A DNA stretch of 64,000 nt from Pseudomonas sp. MIACH (GTDB taxonomy: Bacteria; Pseudomonadota; Gammaproteobacteria; Pseudomonadales; Pseudomonadaceae), in assembly GCF_001269925.1 (NCBI RefSeq), contig NZ_LHVO01000022.1, positions 1 to 64,000 of the forward strand, read 5' to 3'. A program made the position numbers and the translations under genes. Below the pieces are notes generated by a model. That model made no database searches. It saw only the letters and a program-made list of their open reading frames with translations, and had not been told where the DNA came from. Below, piece after piece: positions 1 to 9,364 of this stretch (its first letter is position 1; every line of letters begins with the position of its first letter).

Positions 1-3000
1 CGGATGAGGTTGCCGAAGGCGTCATAGTCGTAGTGGCGGTCGCCCTGGATCATCAGGCGGTTGCCGGCGACGATGTCGGGGCCGGGGCGGTCTTGCATGA
101 GCAGGTTGCCGGCCGGGGTGTGGCCGAAGCGTTCCTGCAGGTCCTGGGAGTGGTTGGCGCGGGTGAGGCGGCCTAGCGGGTCGTAGTGGTAGTGGTGTTC
201 GCCTTTGCGGGTGTCGAGCAGGCGGGTGAGGTTGCCGGATGTGTCGTAGTCGTATTGACGTTGGTAGAGATGCTCTTGTTGCTGGGTGATCGCGTGGGCG
301 TGCAGGCGTTGCTGGTCGTCGTAGTGGTAGTGGCTGAGGAGTTGGCCTTGTTGGCGCTGGTGTTCTTGGCCGGCCTTGAACAGATGAGAGGTCAGCGGCG
401 CGCCGTTTAACTCGACCGTGGCGAGGTGGCCGCCTTTGGCGTGGTTGAAGGTGAGGCGGTTGTTGTCGGGCAGACGCAGGGTTTGAAGCTGGCCGCAGGC
501 GTCGTAGCCATAGCGCAAGGTGCCCCAGCCCTGATGTTCGGCGGTGAGGCGGTTTTGTTGGTCATATTCGTAGGCCAGCGCCCAGTGGCCGTCGTCGACG
601 CTGAGCAGGTTGCCCTGGCGGTCGTAGGCATATTCAACAACGCTGCCATCGGGCAGGGTTTTTCGTACGAGGCGTCCGGCGTGGTCTCGCTCGTAACGGG
701 TAACGAGCTGACTGCCATCGTCACCGTGTTCGATTTTTTCCTGCAGGTTGCCGTTGAGGTCGTAGGCATAAGCCGTACGCTGCCCGTCAAAGCCGGTTTC
801 CTGCTGGATCAGGCCGTTGGGGTGATAAGCAAGTCGGTAGGTCTCGCCAACCTCGTTTTCGATCTCGGTCAGCAGTAATCGCGCATTGTCGTAGCGGTAG
901 TTGACCTGGGTACCGTCGGCGTTGATACGGCGGCTGATCAGGTGCAACCCATCGGCATATTCGTAGCGAGTAACGTGGCCCCGTTCATCGCGTTCGGCGG
1001 TGATTTTTCCGTAGGGGTTGTAGCTGTATTCCCGACATGCCCCACCGGGCAGCACCACGCGAACCAACCGACCCACGCTGTCCCACTGATACTGGGTCAG
1101 CGCGCCATGTTCATCCTCACGGGCAATCTGGCGCCCCAGGTCGTCATAGCGATACCGCTTGATCCCGCCATTGGGCAGTTGTTCCTCTATGAGCTGCCCA
1201 CGGTCATTCCACACCAGCCGCTGACAACTGTGATCCGGATACCAAACCCCGACCAGTTGCCCGTATTTGTTGTAGCTGTAGTCCGTGACATGACCGTCGG
1301 GATCGATCTTACGAATGACATCGCCCTGGTCATTGCGCTCGTACTTCCAGACCGCCAGACCCCGCCTTACAACCCGTACGAAGCCATTGTCATGCTCGTA
1401 GGTTGTTGGCTCATCATCCCCGGGAAATAACGCGACCAGCCTTCCGGCTTCGTCGTACTGATACGCCGTCACAGCGCCCAGAGGATCCTGCTCAACCGTC
1501 AGCCGGCCCTTGTCATCGTAGGATTTGAAATGCTGGGCACCATCCGGATCTATCCGCTGTACCAGCCGCGCCCGGTCGTCATGGACATACACTTCCTGAC
1601 TGCCATCGGCGTTATGCACCGTGACACGGCCGTCATCTCCCCAGGCATACCGCGTATCCATCTGGGAAAAACTGGCCCAATGCCGCACACACCGTGCGGC
1701 ATTGCCAGACCGTTCCCACGCCCAGAAGAAACTCGCCCCACCGGCCAGTCCACGCTCAAGAATCACATGCTGATCGTCGTAGCGATAAACCTCGCGTTCA
1801 CCTACCGCATTGGTCGCCGAGACCAGTCGGCCAGCGTCGTCGTAGGCGTAGGAAACGACGGTCTGCTCGGTAATCCAGACATACGGACCACGGCCTTCCG
1901 CCCGCTGTACCTGGTAGTCCACCGCCACGATGCGGTTCGATTCATAGCGCAGGAACAGCGCACAACCCGCACCGTTATCCAGCCGCTCAATGCGCCCCAA
2001 ATAATCCCGAGCAATCCGCAGCCGGTTGTCGTACGCATCGCTGATCGAGACCAGCACACCGTCGCGAAAGTGATAAAACCGCGACGCCTGGGCCAGCACC
2101 AATTCATCCGGCGACGAGCCCAAATAGATCGCGGCTTCGGCCAGACTATTGGTGATGGCCGGTCGAGCAACACTCGGCATCGGAAATGAAGTAAGGCGAT
2201 TTTCATGGTCCGTCCACACCACCGAATCGCCCGAAACAGAAAGCCGATGCGCCAGCGAGTGACTCCAGCCAAACCCCAACCCGCCATCCAGTTCCACCGC
2301 ACTGGTGCGATATAGCCGCGTCCACTCAAACGGCAGGATTCCATCCAACGTGCCATCGGTTAGAGTGAGCAATTCCTCCCCGGTAACCATCGACACGGGG
2401 CAGCCGTTGGTTACCGTCTTATCCGAAGAAGCCGCCGCATCGCCCTTTGGATTTGTCGATACAGCAGGCACATCATCGACAGGCTCCTGCCTGACCAACA
2501 CCGTCTTCTGTGTCTTGTTACGAACCGCCGGCACCGGGTTCGAAACCACGTGATCTCCCGCCTTCATCGGCGCAGCCGGTACGGTCTTGATCGCTGTCGC
2601 CGGGCCACCAAGCAGCAAAGGCTTCACCGCCTCGACATGCGCGTCCAACTTCGGCACGACCCACTGATCAGCCAGCCTCTCCAGCCACTGGCGCGCTCGT
2701 CCGGATTTGATATGTCCCAGCACCTGAGCGCCCAGGCGAATCTGCACGCCCATGCCCCGGGTCGCCCAGATCAAAAACAGATTGATCAACACCTCGCCGG
2801 TGATCTCGCCCAGCACTTCACACATCTCGGGCGGCGGTAGCAGGCGTATCCAACTGACCATGGCCGACAGGTAGATAAACAGCAGCGGCTCATCGCTGAG
2901 CACCGACAGCCCCTTTGCGATGGCGTCGTTGCCCAGCCTCAGCAGTTCATCGAGTTCAGTCTGGGAGATGTAGGCCAACAACTTCTGGCTGTTGGCCTTG

Positions 3001-3677
3001 AGGTCCGCCAACAAGTCATACAGCTGTGTGACGTTGTCCCACAGGTTGTAGAGCGCCTTGGCCATCCCGCTTGAAAACGCCAAACCTTGCATCACGCTAC
3101 GTTCGGGCGGCGTGGCGTTGGCGAAGTCATCCCACAGGGGCTGGAAAGTCTTGGTCCATTCGTCACGCAGGCGACTTTCCAACCCCGCGATCACCGACTG
3201 ATAAGACGCATGCAGCGCCTTGACGTGATCCTTGGAAACGTTGGGATAGAAGGTGATTTGGTACGGCTGGTTGCGATCACACTCGGTGATTTCGAGGATG
3301 CCGCTGGGGCCGATGGTTCGATGCAGTGGTGCGCCGAGCGGGCTGCCGTCCTGGGCAATGGCTTGCAGCATCACCGGCGTATTGCCGATTGGCACAAACC
3401 GAGTGCTTTCGAACATATGCACCAGAGTCAACGAGCCCTGGGCTTTGCACATAGCGACCGTTTTACTGGGGGCTTTGGAAGAAACCGGCGCCACCAGCGC
3501 CACCTCATCCCCCACCTTGAATACTTGCTCAACCTCCAGCGCCGAAACGCTCCAGAAGCTTTCGGCCCACTCATCAAAGGTACTCAGGCAACCGCGCAAG
3601 TCACGAAAGACGCGCTCAACGTCCGGCGCCTTGGCATCCATGGGGGCCAGGACAAAGCTGGCAATGATGGGAATCAA
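1..3677 (-). CDS. Rhs/YD-repeat protein, 5' part (C-terminus beyond the left edge)
   Basis: The reading frame stays open from a TTG at 3677 to base 1, giving about 1225 residues with no stop. Residues 1 to about 300 form a helical N-terminal region. Near residue 424 there is a PVSMVTGEELL motif, the usual entry to the Rhs shell, and from about residue 600 onward come dense YD repeats such as YRYDDLGRQIAREDE and DRHYDYDAFGNL. Rhs proteins build a hollow shell around a variable C-terminal toxin; that tip and any immunity gene lie to the left of the window. No PAAR domain is visible at the N-terminus, so a type VI, Tc-like or other delivery route is not settled. The TTG start is chosen because an in-frame TGA lies just upstream and AAGGG sits seven bases before it. 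See the overlapping leader ORF for an alternative longer N-terminus. Confidence 0.9.
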   Translation of the reverse strand, partial: MIPIIASFVLAPMDAKAPDVERVFRDLRGCLSTFDEWAESFWSVSALEVEQVFKVGDEVALVAPVSSKAPSKTVAMCKAQGSLTLVHMFESTRFVPIGNTPVMLQAIAQDGSPLGAPLHRTIGPSGILEITECDRNQPYQITFYPNVSKDHVKALHASYQSVIAGLESRLRDEWTKTFQPLWDDFANATPPERSVMQGLAFSSGMAKALYNLWDNVTQLYDLLADLKANSQKLLAYISQTELDELLRLGNDAIAKGLSVLSDEPLLFIYLSAMVSWIRLLPPPEMCEVLGEITGEVLINLFLIWATRGMGVQIRLGAQVLGHIKSGRARQWLERLADQWVVPKLDAHVEAVKPLLLGGPATAIKTVPAAPMKAGDHVVSNPVPAVRNKTQKTVLVRQEPVDDVPAVSTNPKGDAAASSDKTVTNGCPVSMVTGEELLTLTDGTLDGILPFEWTRLYRTSAVELDGGLGFGWSHSLAHRLSVSGDSVVWTDHENRLTSFPMPSVARPAITNSLAEAAIYLGSSPDELVLAQASRFYHFRDGVLVSISDAYDNRLRIARDYLGRIERLDNGAGCALFLRYESNRIVAVDYQVQRAEGRGPYVWITEQTVVSYAYDDAGRLVSATNAVGEREVYRYDDQHVILERGLAGGASFFWAWERSGNAARCVRHWASFSQMDTRYAWGDDGRVTVHNADGSQEVYVHDDRARLVQRIDPDGAQHFKSYDDKGRLTVEQDPLGAVTAYQYDEAGRLVALFPGDDEPTTYEHDNGFVRVVRRGLAVWKYERNDQGDVIRKIDPDGHVTDYSYNKYGQLVGVWYPDHSCQRLVWNDRGQLIEEQLPNGGIKRYRYDDLGRQIAREDEHGALTQYQWDSVGRLVRVVLPGGACREYSYNPYGKITAERDERGHVTRYEYADGLHLISRRINADGTQVNYRYDNARLLLTEIENEVGETYRLAYHPNGLIQQETGFDGQRTAYAYDLNGNLQEKIEHGDDGSQLVTRYERDHAGRLVRKTLPDGSVVEYAYDRQGNLLSVDDGHWALAYEYDQQNRLTAEHQGWGTLRYGYDACGQLQTLRLPDNNRLTFNHAKGGHLATVELNGAPLTSHLFKAGQEHQRQQGQLLSHYHYDDQQRLHAHAITQQQEHLYQRQYDYDTSGNLTRLLDTRKGEHHYHYDPLGRLTRANHSQDLQERFGHTPAGNLLMQDRPGPDIVAGNRLMIQGDRHYDYDAFGNLI

Positions 3678-3718
3678 GAGGCAGCCCTTTCAACCAGGGC
3701 CTTAACAAAAACAACCAT
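3674..3718 (-). CDS. 14-codon leader ORF overlapping the rhs start
   Basis: A short ORF reads MVVFVKALVERAAS and stops at a TGA that overlaps the TTG start of rhs by two bases (TTGA). It has its own Shine-Dalgarno sequence, GAGGG, seven bases upstream. A -1 slip on its last codon would join it smoothly to the rhs frame (AAS-LIPII), so it may be the true rhs N-terminus, either through a sequenced or real frameshift or through recoding. It could also couple translation to rhs. The upstream GAGGG lies in an 8-bp inverted repeat (3725-3732 with 3746-3753). It is too short to assign by family. Confidence 0.4.
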   Translation of the reverse strand: MVVFVKALVERAAS

Positions 3719-3787
3719 CTGCAATCCCTCGCACTGTTTAATCAGGCGAGGGACTTTGCAGCGGTTTTCAATGGCGGGGAGTAGGGC

Positions 3788-6700
3788 TTATCCGGCGGTC
3801 ACGTGGGCCGTATCGACAACCTTTGTCTTCGCTCGTCCCAGCACCAGGCTGCACAGCGCCGGCAAAAACAACAGCGTCAGCACCGTGCCCACCAGCACCC
3901 CGCCAATCAGCACAAACGCCAGGGACGACCAGAACACCGATAGCGTCAGCGGAATAAACGCCAGCGCCGCTGCCAGCGCGGTCAATATCACCGGCCGCGC
4001 GCGCCGCACCGTGGCCTCGACAATCGCCGCGTGGATCGCCATGCCATGTTCCTGGTTCTGGCGGATCTGGTCGGTAAAGATCAGCGTGTTGCGCATCAGG
4101 ATCCCACCGATGCCGATCAGCCCCAGGATTGCGTTGAACCCGAACGGCTGGTTGAACAGCAGCAAGGTCGGCACTGCGCCAATCAAGCCCAACGGCGCGG
4201 TGGCAAAGACCATGAACATCACGCCGAAGGAGCGCACCTGGAACATGATCACCGTGAGGGTCAACAGGATCATGATCGGGAACAGCGCCGCCAGCGCCAC
4301 GTTGGCCTTGGCGCTTTCTTCCACCGGGCCGCCGATGTCGATCCGGTAACCGGCCGGCAGCCTGGCGATCAGCGGTTGCAGGTCCTTGTACACGGCCATT
4401 TCCACGTCGGGCGGTTGCACGCCGTCGATGATGTCGGCGCGCACTTCCACGGTGCTTGCGCGGTTGCGGCGCTTGAGGATCGGTTCTTCCATCACCGCCT
4501 GGAACTGCCCGACCTGGGCCAGTGGCACCGAAGTGCCGGCGTTGTTGGTCAGGGTCATGTTGTTGAGGTTACCGAGGTTCTCGCGCTGGTTGCCCTGGGC
4601 ACGGGCGACCACGGACACGGTGCGGTTGCCCTCACGCACTTCGGTGATCGGGTTGCCGCTGAGCAAGGCATTGAGCTGGGACTTGACCTCGTTGGGGGTA
4701 AAACCCAGCAGGCGCAGGCGGTCTTGATCCAACACCAGGCGATAACCGCTGGTGCGCTCGCCCCAATCGAGAAAGGCGTCCTTGGTCAGCCTGTTGGCGG
4801 CGACCACCTTGCGCACGTCTTCGGACACCCCGCGCAGCACCTCCACATTCGGGCCTGACACGCGGAACACCACCGGGAACGGCACCGGTGGGCCGAACAG
4901 CAATTGGGTGACCCGTACCCGCGCCGCCGGAAACTCACCGGCCGCAATTCGCTCACGCATGCGCAGCTTCAAGGCGTCGCGGGCGTGGGAGTCCGGCGTC
5001 TGCACGATCAGCTTGGCAAACGCCGGGTCCGGCATTTCGGGGTTCAGTGACAGGAAGAAGCGTGGTGCACCGCCGCCCACGTAGGTGTCGACCATGCTGG
5101 TTTGCGGCTCTTGCAGCAGCGCCTTTTCCAACTGCGCCGCCACCGTTTCGGTACTCTTGAAGGCACTGCCGGGCGGCATATACACCTCAAGAATCAGCTC
5201 GGATCGGTCGGAGTTGGGGAAGAACTGTTTCTTCACCACGGCCATGCCCAGTACGCACAGCACAAACGCCGCCACCACCAGCCCGGTCACCCACCAACGC
5301 TGACGCACGCAGGCTTCAACCAGGCTGCGCAGTTTCTGGTAATAGCGCCCGGCATAAATCGCGTCGTGACCACCGGGCACCGGTTTGATCTGCGGCAGCA
5401 ACTTCACGCCCAGGTACGGCGTGAACACCACCGCCACCAGCCACGACGAGATCAGTGCAAAGCCGACGATCCAGAAGATATTGCCGGCGTATTCCCCTGC
5501 ACCGGACCGCGCAAACCCCACCGGCAGAAAGCCGATGATGGTCACCAGCGTACCGGTGAGCATCGGTGCCGCCGTGGAGCTCCAGGCGAAGGTGGCCGCA
5601 TGAATGCGATCAAAACCTTCCTCCAGTTTCACCACCATCATTTCAATGGCGATGATCGCGTCATCCACCAGCAACCCCAGGGAAATGATCAGTGCGCCCA
5701 GGGTAATGCGGTCGAACTCACGCCCGGTGAGCAGCATGATCACAAACACCACCGACAAGGTCAGCGGCACCGCAGCCGCCACCACCAGGCCGACGCGAAA
5801 GCCCAACGCCAACAGGCTGATGATCATCACCACGGCCAGGGCGACGAAGAATTTGAGCATGAATTCATTCACCGCCAGGCTGATGTTTTTCGCCTGGTCG
5901 GAGACTTTGGCGAAGTTCACGCCCAAGGGCAGGTCCGCCTGGATCCGGGCTTCCTGGGCCTTGAGGCTTTTGTCCAGGTCCAGGCCGTTCCAGTGTTTTT
6001 CCATGATCACGCCGAGCATCAGCGCCGGGTCGCCCTGGTGGCGGATGCGGTAGCTGGGCGGGTCTTCATAACCGCGGCTGACGCTGGCCACATCGGCAAT
6101 GCGCAGCACACGACCGTTGACTTCCAGGGGCACGTTTTCGATCAGCGCCAGGCTGTCGAAGGCGCCGTCCACACGGATATAGGCGCGGGCCCCGGCAGTT
6201 TCGACAAAGCCTGACGGGGCCACGGCGTTCTGTGCGGCGAGGGCGCTGAAGATCTGGTCCGGCTTGATGCCCAGGGTCGCCAGGCGCTCATAGGAGAACT
6301 CGACGAAGATCCGCTGCGCCTGCTCGCCGAGGATATTGACCTTCTTCACCCCCGGCAGATTGAGCAGGCCCTGGCGTAAATCCTCGGCCATTTGCACCTG
6401 TTGCCGATGGGGCAGGTGCTCGGCTTCCAGGGCATACAACGCAAAGTAAACATCGGAATATTCATCGTTGAAGAACGGCCCGATCACCCCGTTGGGTAGC
6501 CTGGCGGCTTCATCGCTGAGTTTTTTGCGCGTCTGGTAGAACAGGTCCTGGATTTCGCTGGGGCGCGTGGACTCCTTGTAGGTCATGCGCATCGACACAA
6601 AGCCCGGCTGGGCGATGGTCTCGACGCGGTCGTAGTAGTCGAGTTCCTGCAGGCGTTTTTCCAGGCGGTCGGCCACTTGCTCCTGCATTTCCTGGGCGGT

Positions 6701-6877
6701 GGCGCCGGGCCAGGCGGCGGTGATGGTCATGACCTTGACGGTAAACGACGGGTCTTCGGCGCGCCCCAGCTTGCCGAACGAGAAGATCCCGGCGGCGAGG
6801 ATCGCAATGATCAAGAACAGTGTGACTGCGCGGTGCTTGACCGCCAGTTCCGAGAGGTTGATGCCGCGCATGCTCAT
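3788..6877 (-). CDS. RND efflux transporter, inner-membrane permease (AcrB/TriC-like)
   Basis: This 1029-residue protein has the length and two-fold layout of HAE-type RND pumps. There is one N-terminal membrane helix (about 15-35), a periplasmic porter domain, a helix cluster near 340-480 with the signature LGLLVDDAIIAIEMM, a second porter domain, and a final helix cluster near 850-1010. Such pumps use the proton gradient to drive drugs, solvents or detergents out through an outer-membrane channel. It overlaps the upstream adaptor gene by 4 bp (ATGA), so the two are one transcript. No outer-membrane factor gene is adjacent; a shared TolC-like channel is probably used. The substrate is unknown. 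Confidence 0.92.
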   Translation of the reverse strand: MSMRGINLSELAVKHRAVTLFLIIAILAAGIFSFGKLGRAEDPSFTVKVMTITAAWPGATAQEMQEQVADRLEKRLQELDYYDRVETIAQPGFVSMRMTYKESTRPSEIQDLFYQTRKKLSDEAARLPNGVIGPFFNDEYSDVYFALYALEAEHLPHRQQVQMAEDLRQGLLNLPGVKKVNILGEQAQRIFVEFSYERLATLGIKPDQIFSALAAQNAVAPSGFVETAGARAYIRVDGAFDSLALIENVPLEVNGRVLRIADVASVSRGYEDPPSYRIRHQGDPALMLGVIMEKHWNGLDLDKSLKAQEARIQADLPLGVNFAKVSDQAKNISLAVNEFMLKFFVALAVVMIISLLALGFRVGLVVAAAVPLTLSVVFVIMLLTGREFDRITLGALIISLGLLVDDAIIAIEMMVVKLEEGFDRIHAATFAWSSTAAPMLTGTLVTIIGFLPVGFARSGAGEYAGNIFWIVGFALISSWLVAVVFTPYLGVKLLPQIKPVPGGHDAIYAGRYYQKLRSLVEACVRQRWWVTGLVVAAFVLCVLGMAVVKKQFFPNSDRSELILEVYMPPGSAFKSTETVAAQLEKALLQEPQTSMVDTYVGGGAPRFFLSLNPEMPDPAFAKLIVQTPDSHARDALKLRMRERIAAGEFPAARVRVTQLLFGPPVPFPVVFRVSGPNVEVLRGVSEDVRKVVAANRLTKDAFLDWGERTSGYRLVLDQDRLRLLGFTPNEVKSQLNALLSGNPITEVREGNRTVSVVARAQGNQRENLGNLNNMTLTNNAGTSVPLAQVGQFQAVMEEPILKRRNRASTVEVRADIIDGVQPPDVEMAVYKDLQPLIARLPAGYRIDIGGPVEESAKANVALAALFPIMILLTLTVIMFQVRSFGVMFMVFATAPLGLIGAVPTLLLFNQPFGFNAILGLIGIGGILMRNTLIFTDQIRQNQEHGMAIHAAIVEATVRRARPVILTALAAALAFIPLTLSVFWSSLAFVLIGGVLVGTVLTLLFLPALCSLVLGRAKTKVVDTAHVTAG

Positions 6878-7980
6878 TGGTCCTGTTTGCGGTTGAGGGC
6901 CAGTGCCTGGGCGGGCAGCAGGCGCACCGCATCGCCGCTGTGCAACAGGTGCGCGCCGAGGGCGACGACGATCTGGCCGGGGTTCACGCCGCTGTCGAGC
7001 AGGGCGTCTTCCTGGCCGAGGCTGGCGACCTTGACGGCGGCGAAGCTGACCTTGTCATCCGCGCCGATCAGCCACACGCCGGTGCCTTGTCCGGCATCGT
7101 GCAACGCACCGATGGGCACGCGGGTTTGTTGCGCCTGGCCGTTGCCTTGCAGGCGCACGGTGATGGTCGAACCGAGAGCGAAGCGCTCGACACCGCCGTG
7201 CAGCACATAACGGGCGCGATAGGTGCGGGTGGCAGGGTCGGCACTGGCGGACAGTTCGCGCAAGGTCGCCGTTACCGCCTGGTCGGGGGCGCCGAAGGGG
7301 AAGGCCAGGGCTTTTTGCGAGGCCTGGTCACGCTGGTTTTCCGGCAGATTGACGATGGCTTCGCGGGCGCCGTCATGGGCCAGGCGCGCGACGATTTGCC
7401 CCTCGGCCACCACTTGGCCGCGATCCACCCGCACGTCGGTGATGATGCCGTCGCCGTCGGCCTTGAGCACGGAGTAGGTACGACGGTTCTCGATCTGACT
7501 GGCGTCGGATTGCGCCGCGGCCAGCTCGGCCTCGGCCACGCGCAAGTTAGTCGCCGACTGGTCGAAGATCTGCCGCGACACCGCGCCGGTACTGGCCAGG
7601 CGCTGGTAGCGGTTTTCATCGTCGCGGCGTTGGCGCAGTTGTGCCTGGGCGGCGTTGACGCGGTTTTTCGCCGAGCGCAGGGCCAGCTCGAAATCGCCGA
7701 TATCCAGCACCAGCAGGGTGTCGCCACGGGAGACATGCTGGCCGGGGTCGACCTTGCGTTCGATGACCTTGCCGCCGACCCGGAAGCCTAGGTCGCTTTC
7801 CGTACGCGCCGCCACGACACCGGTGTAGGCGCTTTGCTGAGTGCCGGCGGCTTCGACCTTGGCGGCGAGTACCGGACGCGGTTGCGGCACTTCGGCGGCG
7901 GTATCGGCCTGGCTGTTGCAGCCGCTGAGGATGACTAACAGGGCCAGGGGCGGGAAAAGACGCAAGGGGAGAGGGTGCAT
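6874..7980 (-). CDS. RND efflux periplasmic adaptor (membrane-fusion protein), lipoprotein
   Basis: This 368-residue protein begins with a lipoprotein signal (LVILSGCNSQ), so it is likely lipid-anchored in the inner membrane. It shows the adaptor order expected of HlyD/AcrA proteins: a lipoyl/barrel strand (TESDLGFRVGGKVIERKVDPGQHV), a helical hairpin (about 95-150, SAKNRVNAAQAQLRQRR), then the returning lipoyl half and beta-barrel. It bridges the RND pump to an outer-membrane channel. It is the first gene of the pair and faces a divergent MFS exporter across a 100-bp region with a perfect palindrome. Confidence 0.92.
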   Translation of the reverse strand: MHPLPLRLFPPLALLVILSGCNSQADTAAEVPQPRPVLAAKVEAAGTQQSAYTGVVAARTESDLGFRVGGKVIERKVDPGQHVSRGDTLLVLDIGDFELALRSAKNRVNAAQAQLRQRRDDENRYQRLASTGAVSRQIFDQSATNLRVAEAELAAAQSDASQIENRRTYSVLKADGDGIITDVRVDRGQVVAEGQIVARLAHDGAREAIVNLPENQRDQASQKALAFPFGAPDQAVTATLRELSASADPATRTYRARYVLHGGVERFALGSTITVRLQGNGQAQQTRVPIGALHDAGQGTGVWLIGADDKVSFAAVKVASLGQEDALLDSGVNPGQIVVALGAHLLHSGDAVRLLPAQALALNRKQDQ

Positions 7981-8007
7981 GTCGGGCTCCGGGGATGACC
8001 ATTGGGC

Positions 8008-8031
8008 AAAAAATTATGGACATAATTTTTT
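8008..8031. promoter_or_regulatory. Perfect 11-bp inverted repeat, likely operator between divergent exporters
   Basis: AAAAAATTATG is followed by GA and then its exact reverse complement. It lies 28 bases upstream of the adaptor start and about 50 bases upstream of the MFS start. AT-rich perfect dyads of this size are typical of sites for small dimeric regulators such as MarR or TetR proteins. No regulator gene is adjacent, so the protein that binds here would be encoded elsewhere. The role is inferred. Confidence 0.6.
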
Positions 8032-8080
8032 ACGCATATTATGGTCGAAATATAAATAAATCCAGCCCCGGATAATCCCC

Positions 8081-9286
8081 ATGTCGAACGCCCCGGTCCC
8101 CTCGCGAAGCTTGTTGTTTTTACTGGTGGCCCTGACGGCACTGGGTGAAGTCTCGACCCAATTGATCATCCCCGGCTTGGGTGTGATCGAGCAGGCGCTG
8201 CTGGCGCCGCCTGGTTCGGCGTTGATGGCACTGTCGGCGTTTGTCGCCGCCTTTGGCCTGGGGCAACTGCTGTTCGGCCCGCTGTCGGACCGTATCGGCC
8301 GTCGTCCGGTGCTGATCGGCGGGCTGCTGCTGTATGTGCTGGCGACCTTGTCGATGCTGCTGGTCAATGACATCCACCAATTCATCGCCGCTCGCGTCGT
8401 GCAAGGCCTCGGCGCCTGCGCCGCATTGGTATTGGCGCGCACCGTAGTACGTGACGTGTGGAAGGCCGAGGCGGGGCCGGCGCTGGCGCTGACCATGATC
8501 GGCATGCTCTACGCCATCGTCGTCGCCCCGATGGTCGGCGGCCTGCTGATCAAGCTGCTGGGCTGGCGTGCGCCGATCCTGCTGGCACTGGTGATTGGCA
8601 GTGTGGTGTTACTGCTGGCGCTGCTGTTCTTTCGCGAGAGCAACCACGCCCTCGATCCCAGGGCCGGCCACTGGCGCACCCTCGGCGGGCAATACCTGGA
8701 TTTGCTCAAGGGCCGCCAGTACCGCGCGTTTGCCGTGGCGCTGGCGTGCACCTATGGCGCCATGTTCGCGGTGATCGCTGGTTCTTCGGCGGTGTTCATC
8801 AACCTGTTGGGCTTGAGCAGCCTGGAGTACGGCATCAATTTTGGCCTGATCGTGTCGATGCTGATCATTGGTTCCACCTACGCCCGGCGCAACATCCTGC
8901 GTCTGGGGCCGCAACGGATCGTGGCGATGGGCGTGACGCTGGTGGCCATTGGCGGGATTGCCGCGCTGGTGATTTATGCGCTGTTCGGCCTGTCGGTACT
9001 GGGCCTGGATATTCCAATTGCGCTGGCGACCCTCGGCGGTGGCCTGGTATTGCCCGGTGCGGTGACCGGTGGGGTCATGCCCAACGCTCACCGCGCCGGT
9101 TTGGCGGCGGGCTTGATGGGCTTTGCGCAGATGTTCGGCGCGACCTGCAGCGGCCTGTTGCTGAGCCATCTGCGCGACGGCAGTGCCACGCCGATGATCA
9201 TCATCCAGGCGTGTTTTGCAGTGACGGCCTTCGTGGCCTTCCATCTGCTGCGTGAGCGCCGTACCGCAGCGGTCGCGGCGGCTTGA
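8081..9286 (+). CDS. MFS drug-resistance exporter, Bcr/CflA-like
   Basis: This 401-residue protein has about twelve hydrophobic segments. The loop between the second and third helices carries the MFS A-motif GPLSDRIGRRPVLIGG, and RVVQGLGACAALVLARTVVRD follows in the fourth-helix region, as in Bcr/CflA drug/H+ antiporters (chloramphenicol, bicyclomycin, sulfonamide resistance). The family is firm; the substrate is not. It diverges from the RND pair, and the shared palindrome suggests one regulator controls both. The Shine-Dalgarno sequence before the ATG is weak. Confidence 0.88.
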   Translation: MSNAPVPSRSLLFLLVALTALGEVSTQLIIPGLGVIEQALLAPPGSALMALSAFVAAFGLGQLLFGPLSDRIGRRPVLIGGLLLYVLATLSMLLVNDIHQFIAARVVQGLGACAALVLARTVVRDVWKAEAGPALALTMIGMLYAIVVAPMVGGLLIKLLGWRAPILLALVIGSVVLLLALLFFRESNHALDPRAGHWRTLGGQYLDLLKGRQYRAFAVALACTYGAMFAVIAGSSAVFINLLGLSSLEYGINFGLIVSMLIIGSTYARRNILRLGPQRIVAMGVTLVAIGGIAALVIYALFGLSVLGLDIPIALATLGGGLVLPGAVTGGVMPNAHRAGLAAGLMGFAQMFGATCSGLLLSHLRDGSATPMIIIQACFAVTAFVAFHLLRERRTAAVAAA

Positions 9287-9364
9287 GTTGTCACACTTTG
9301 TCCAAGTTATCCCGGGCTGGATGATTACGATTCTCTTTTGAGTCTAATCCGAAGGTCTTCGCCC

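Noticed and set aside
3000..3677. A PAAR domain at the Rhs N-terminus
   Set aside because: The N-terminal residues show helical sequence without the repeated PAAR motifs, so a direct type VI spike role was not claimed.
186..4349. Several plus-strand frames opposite rhs
   Set aside because: They are shadows of the Rhs frame, which is open for the whole length and has YD repeats.
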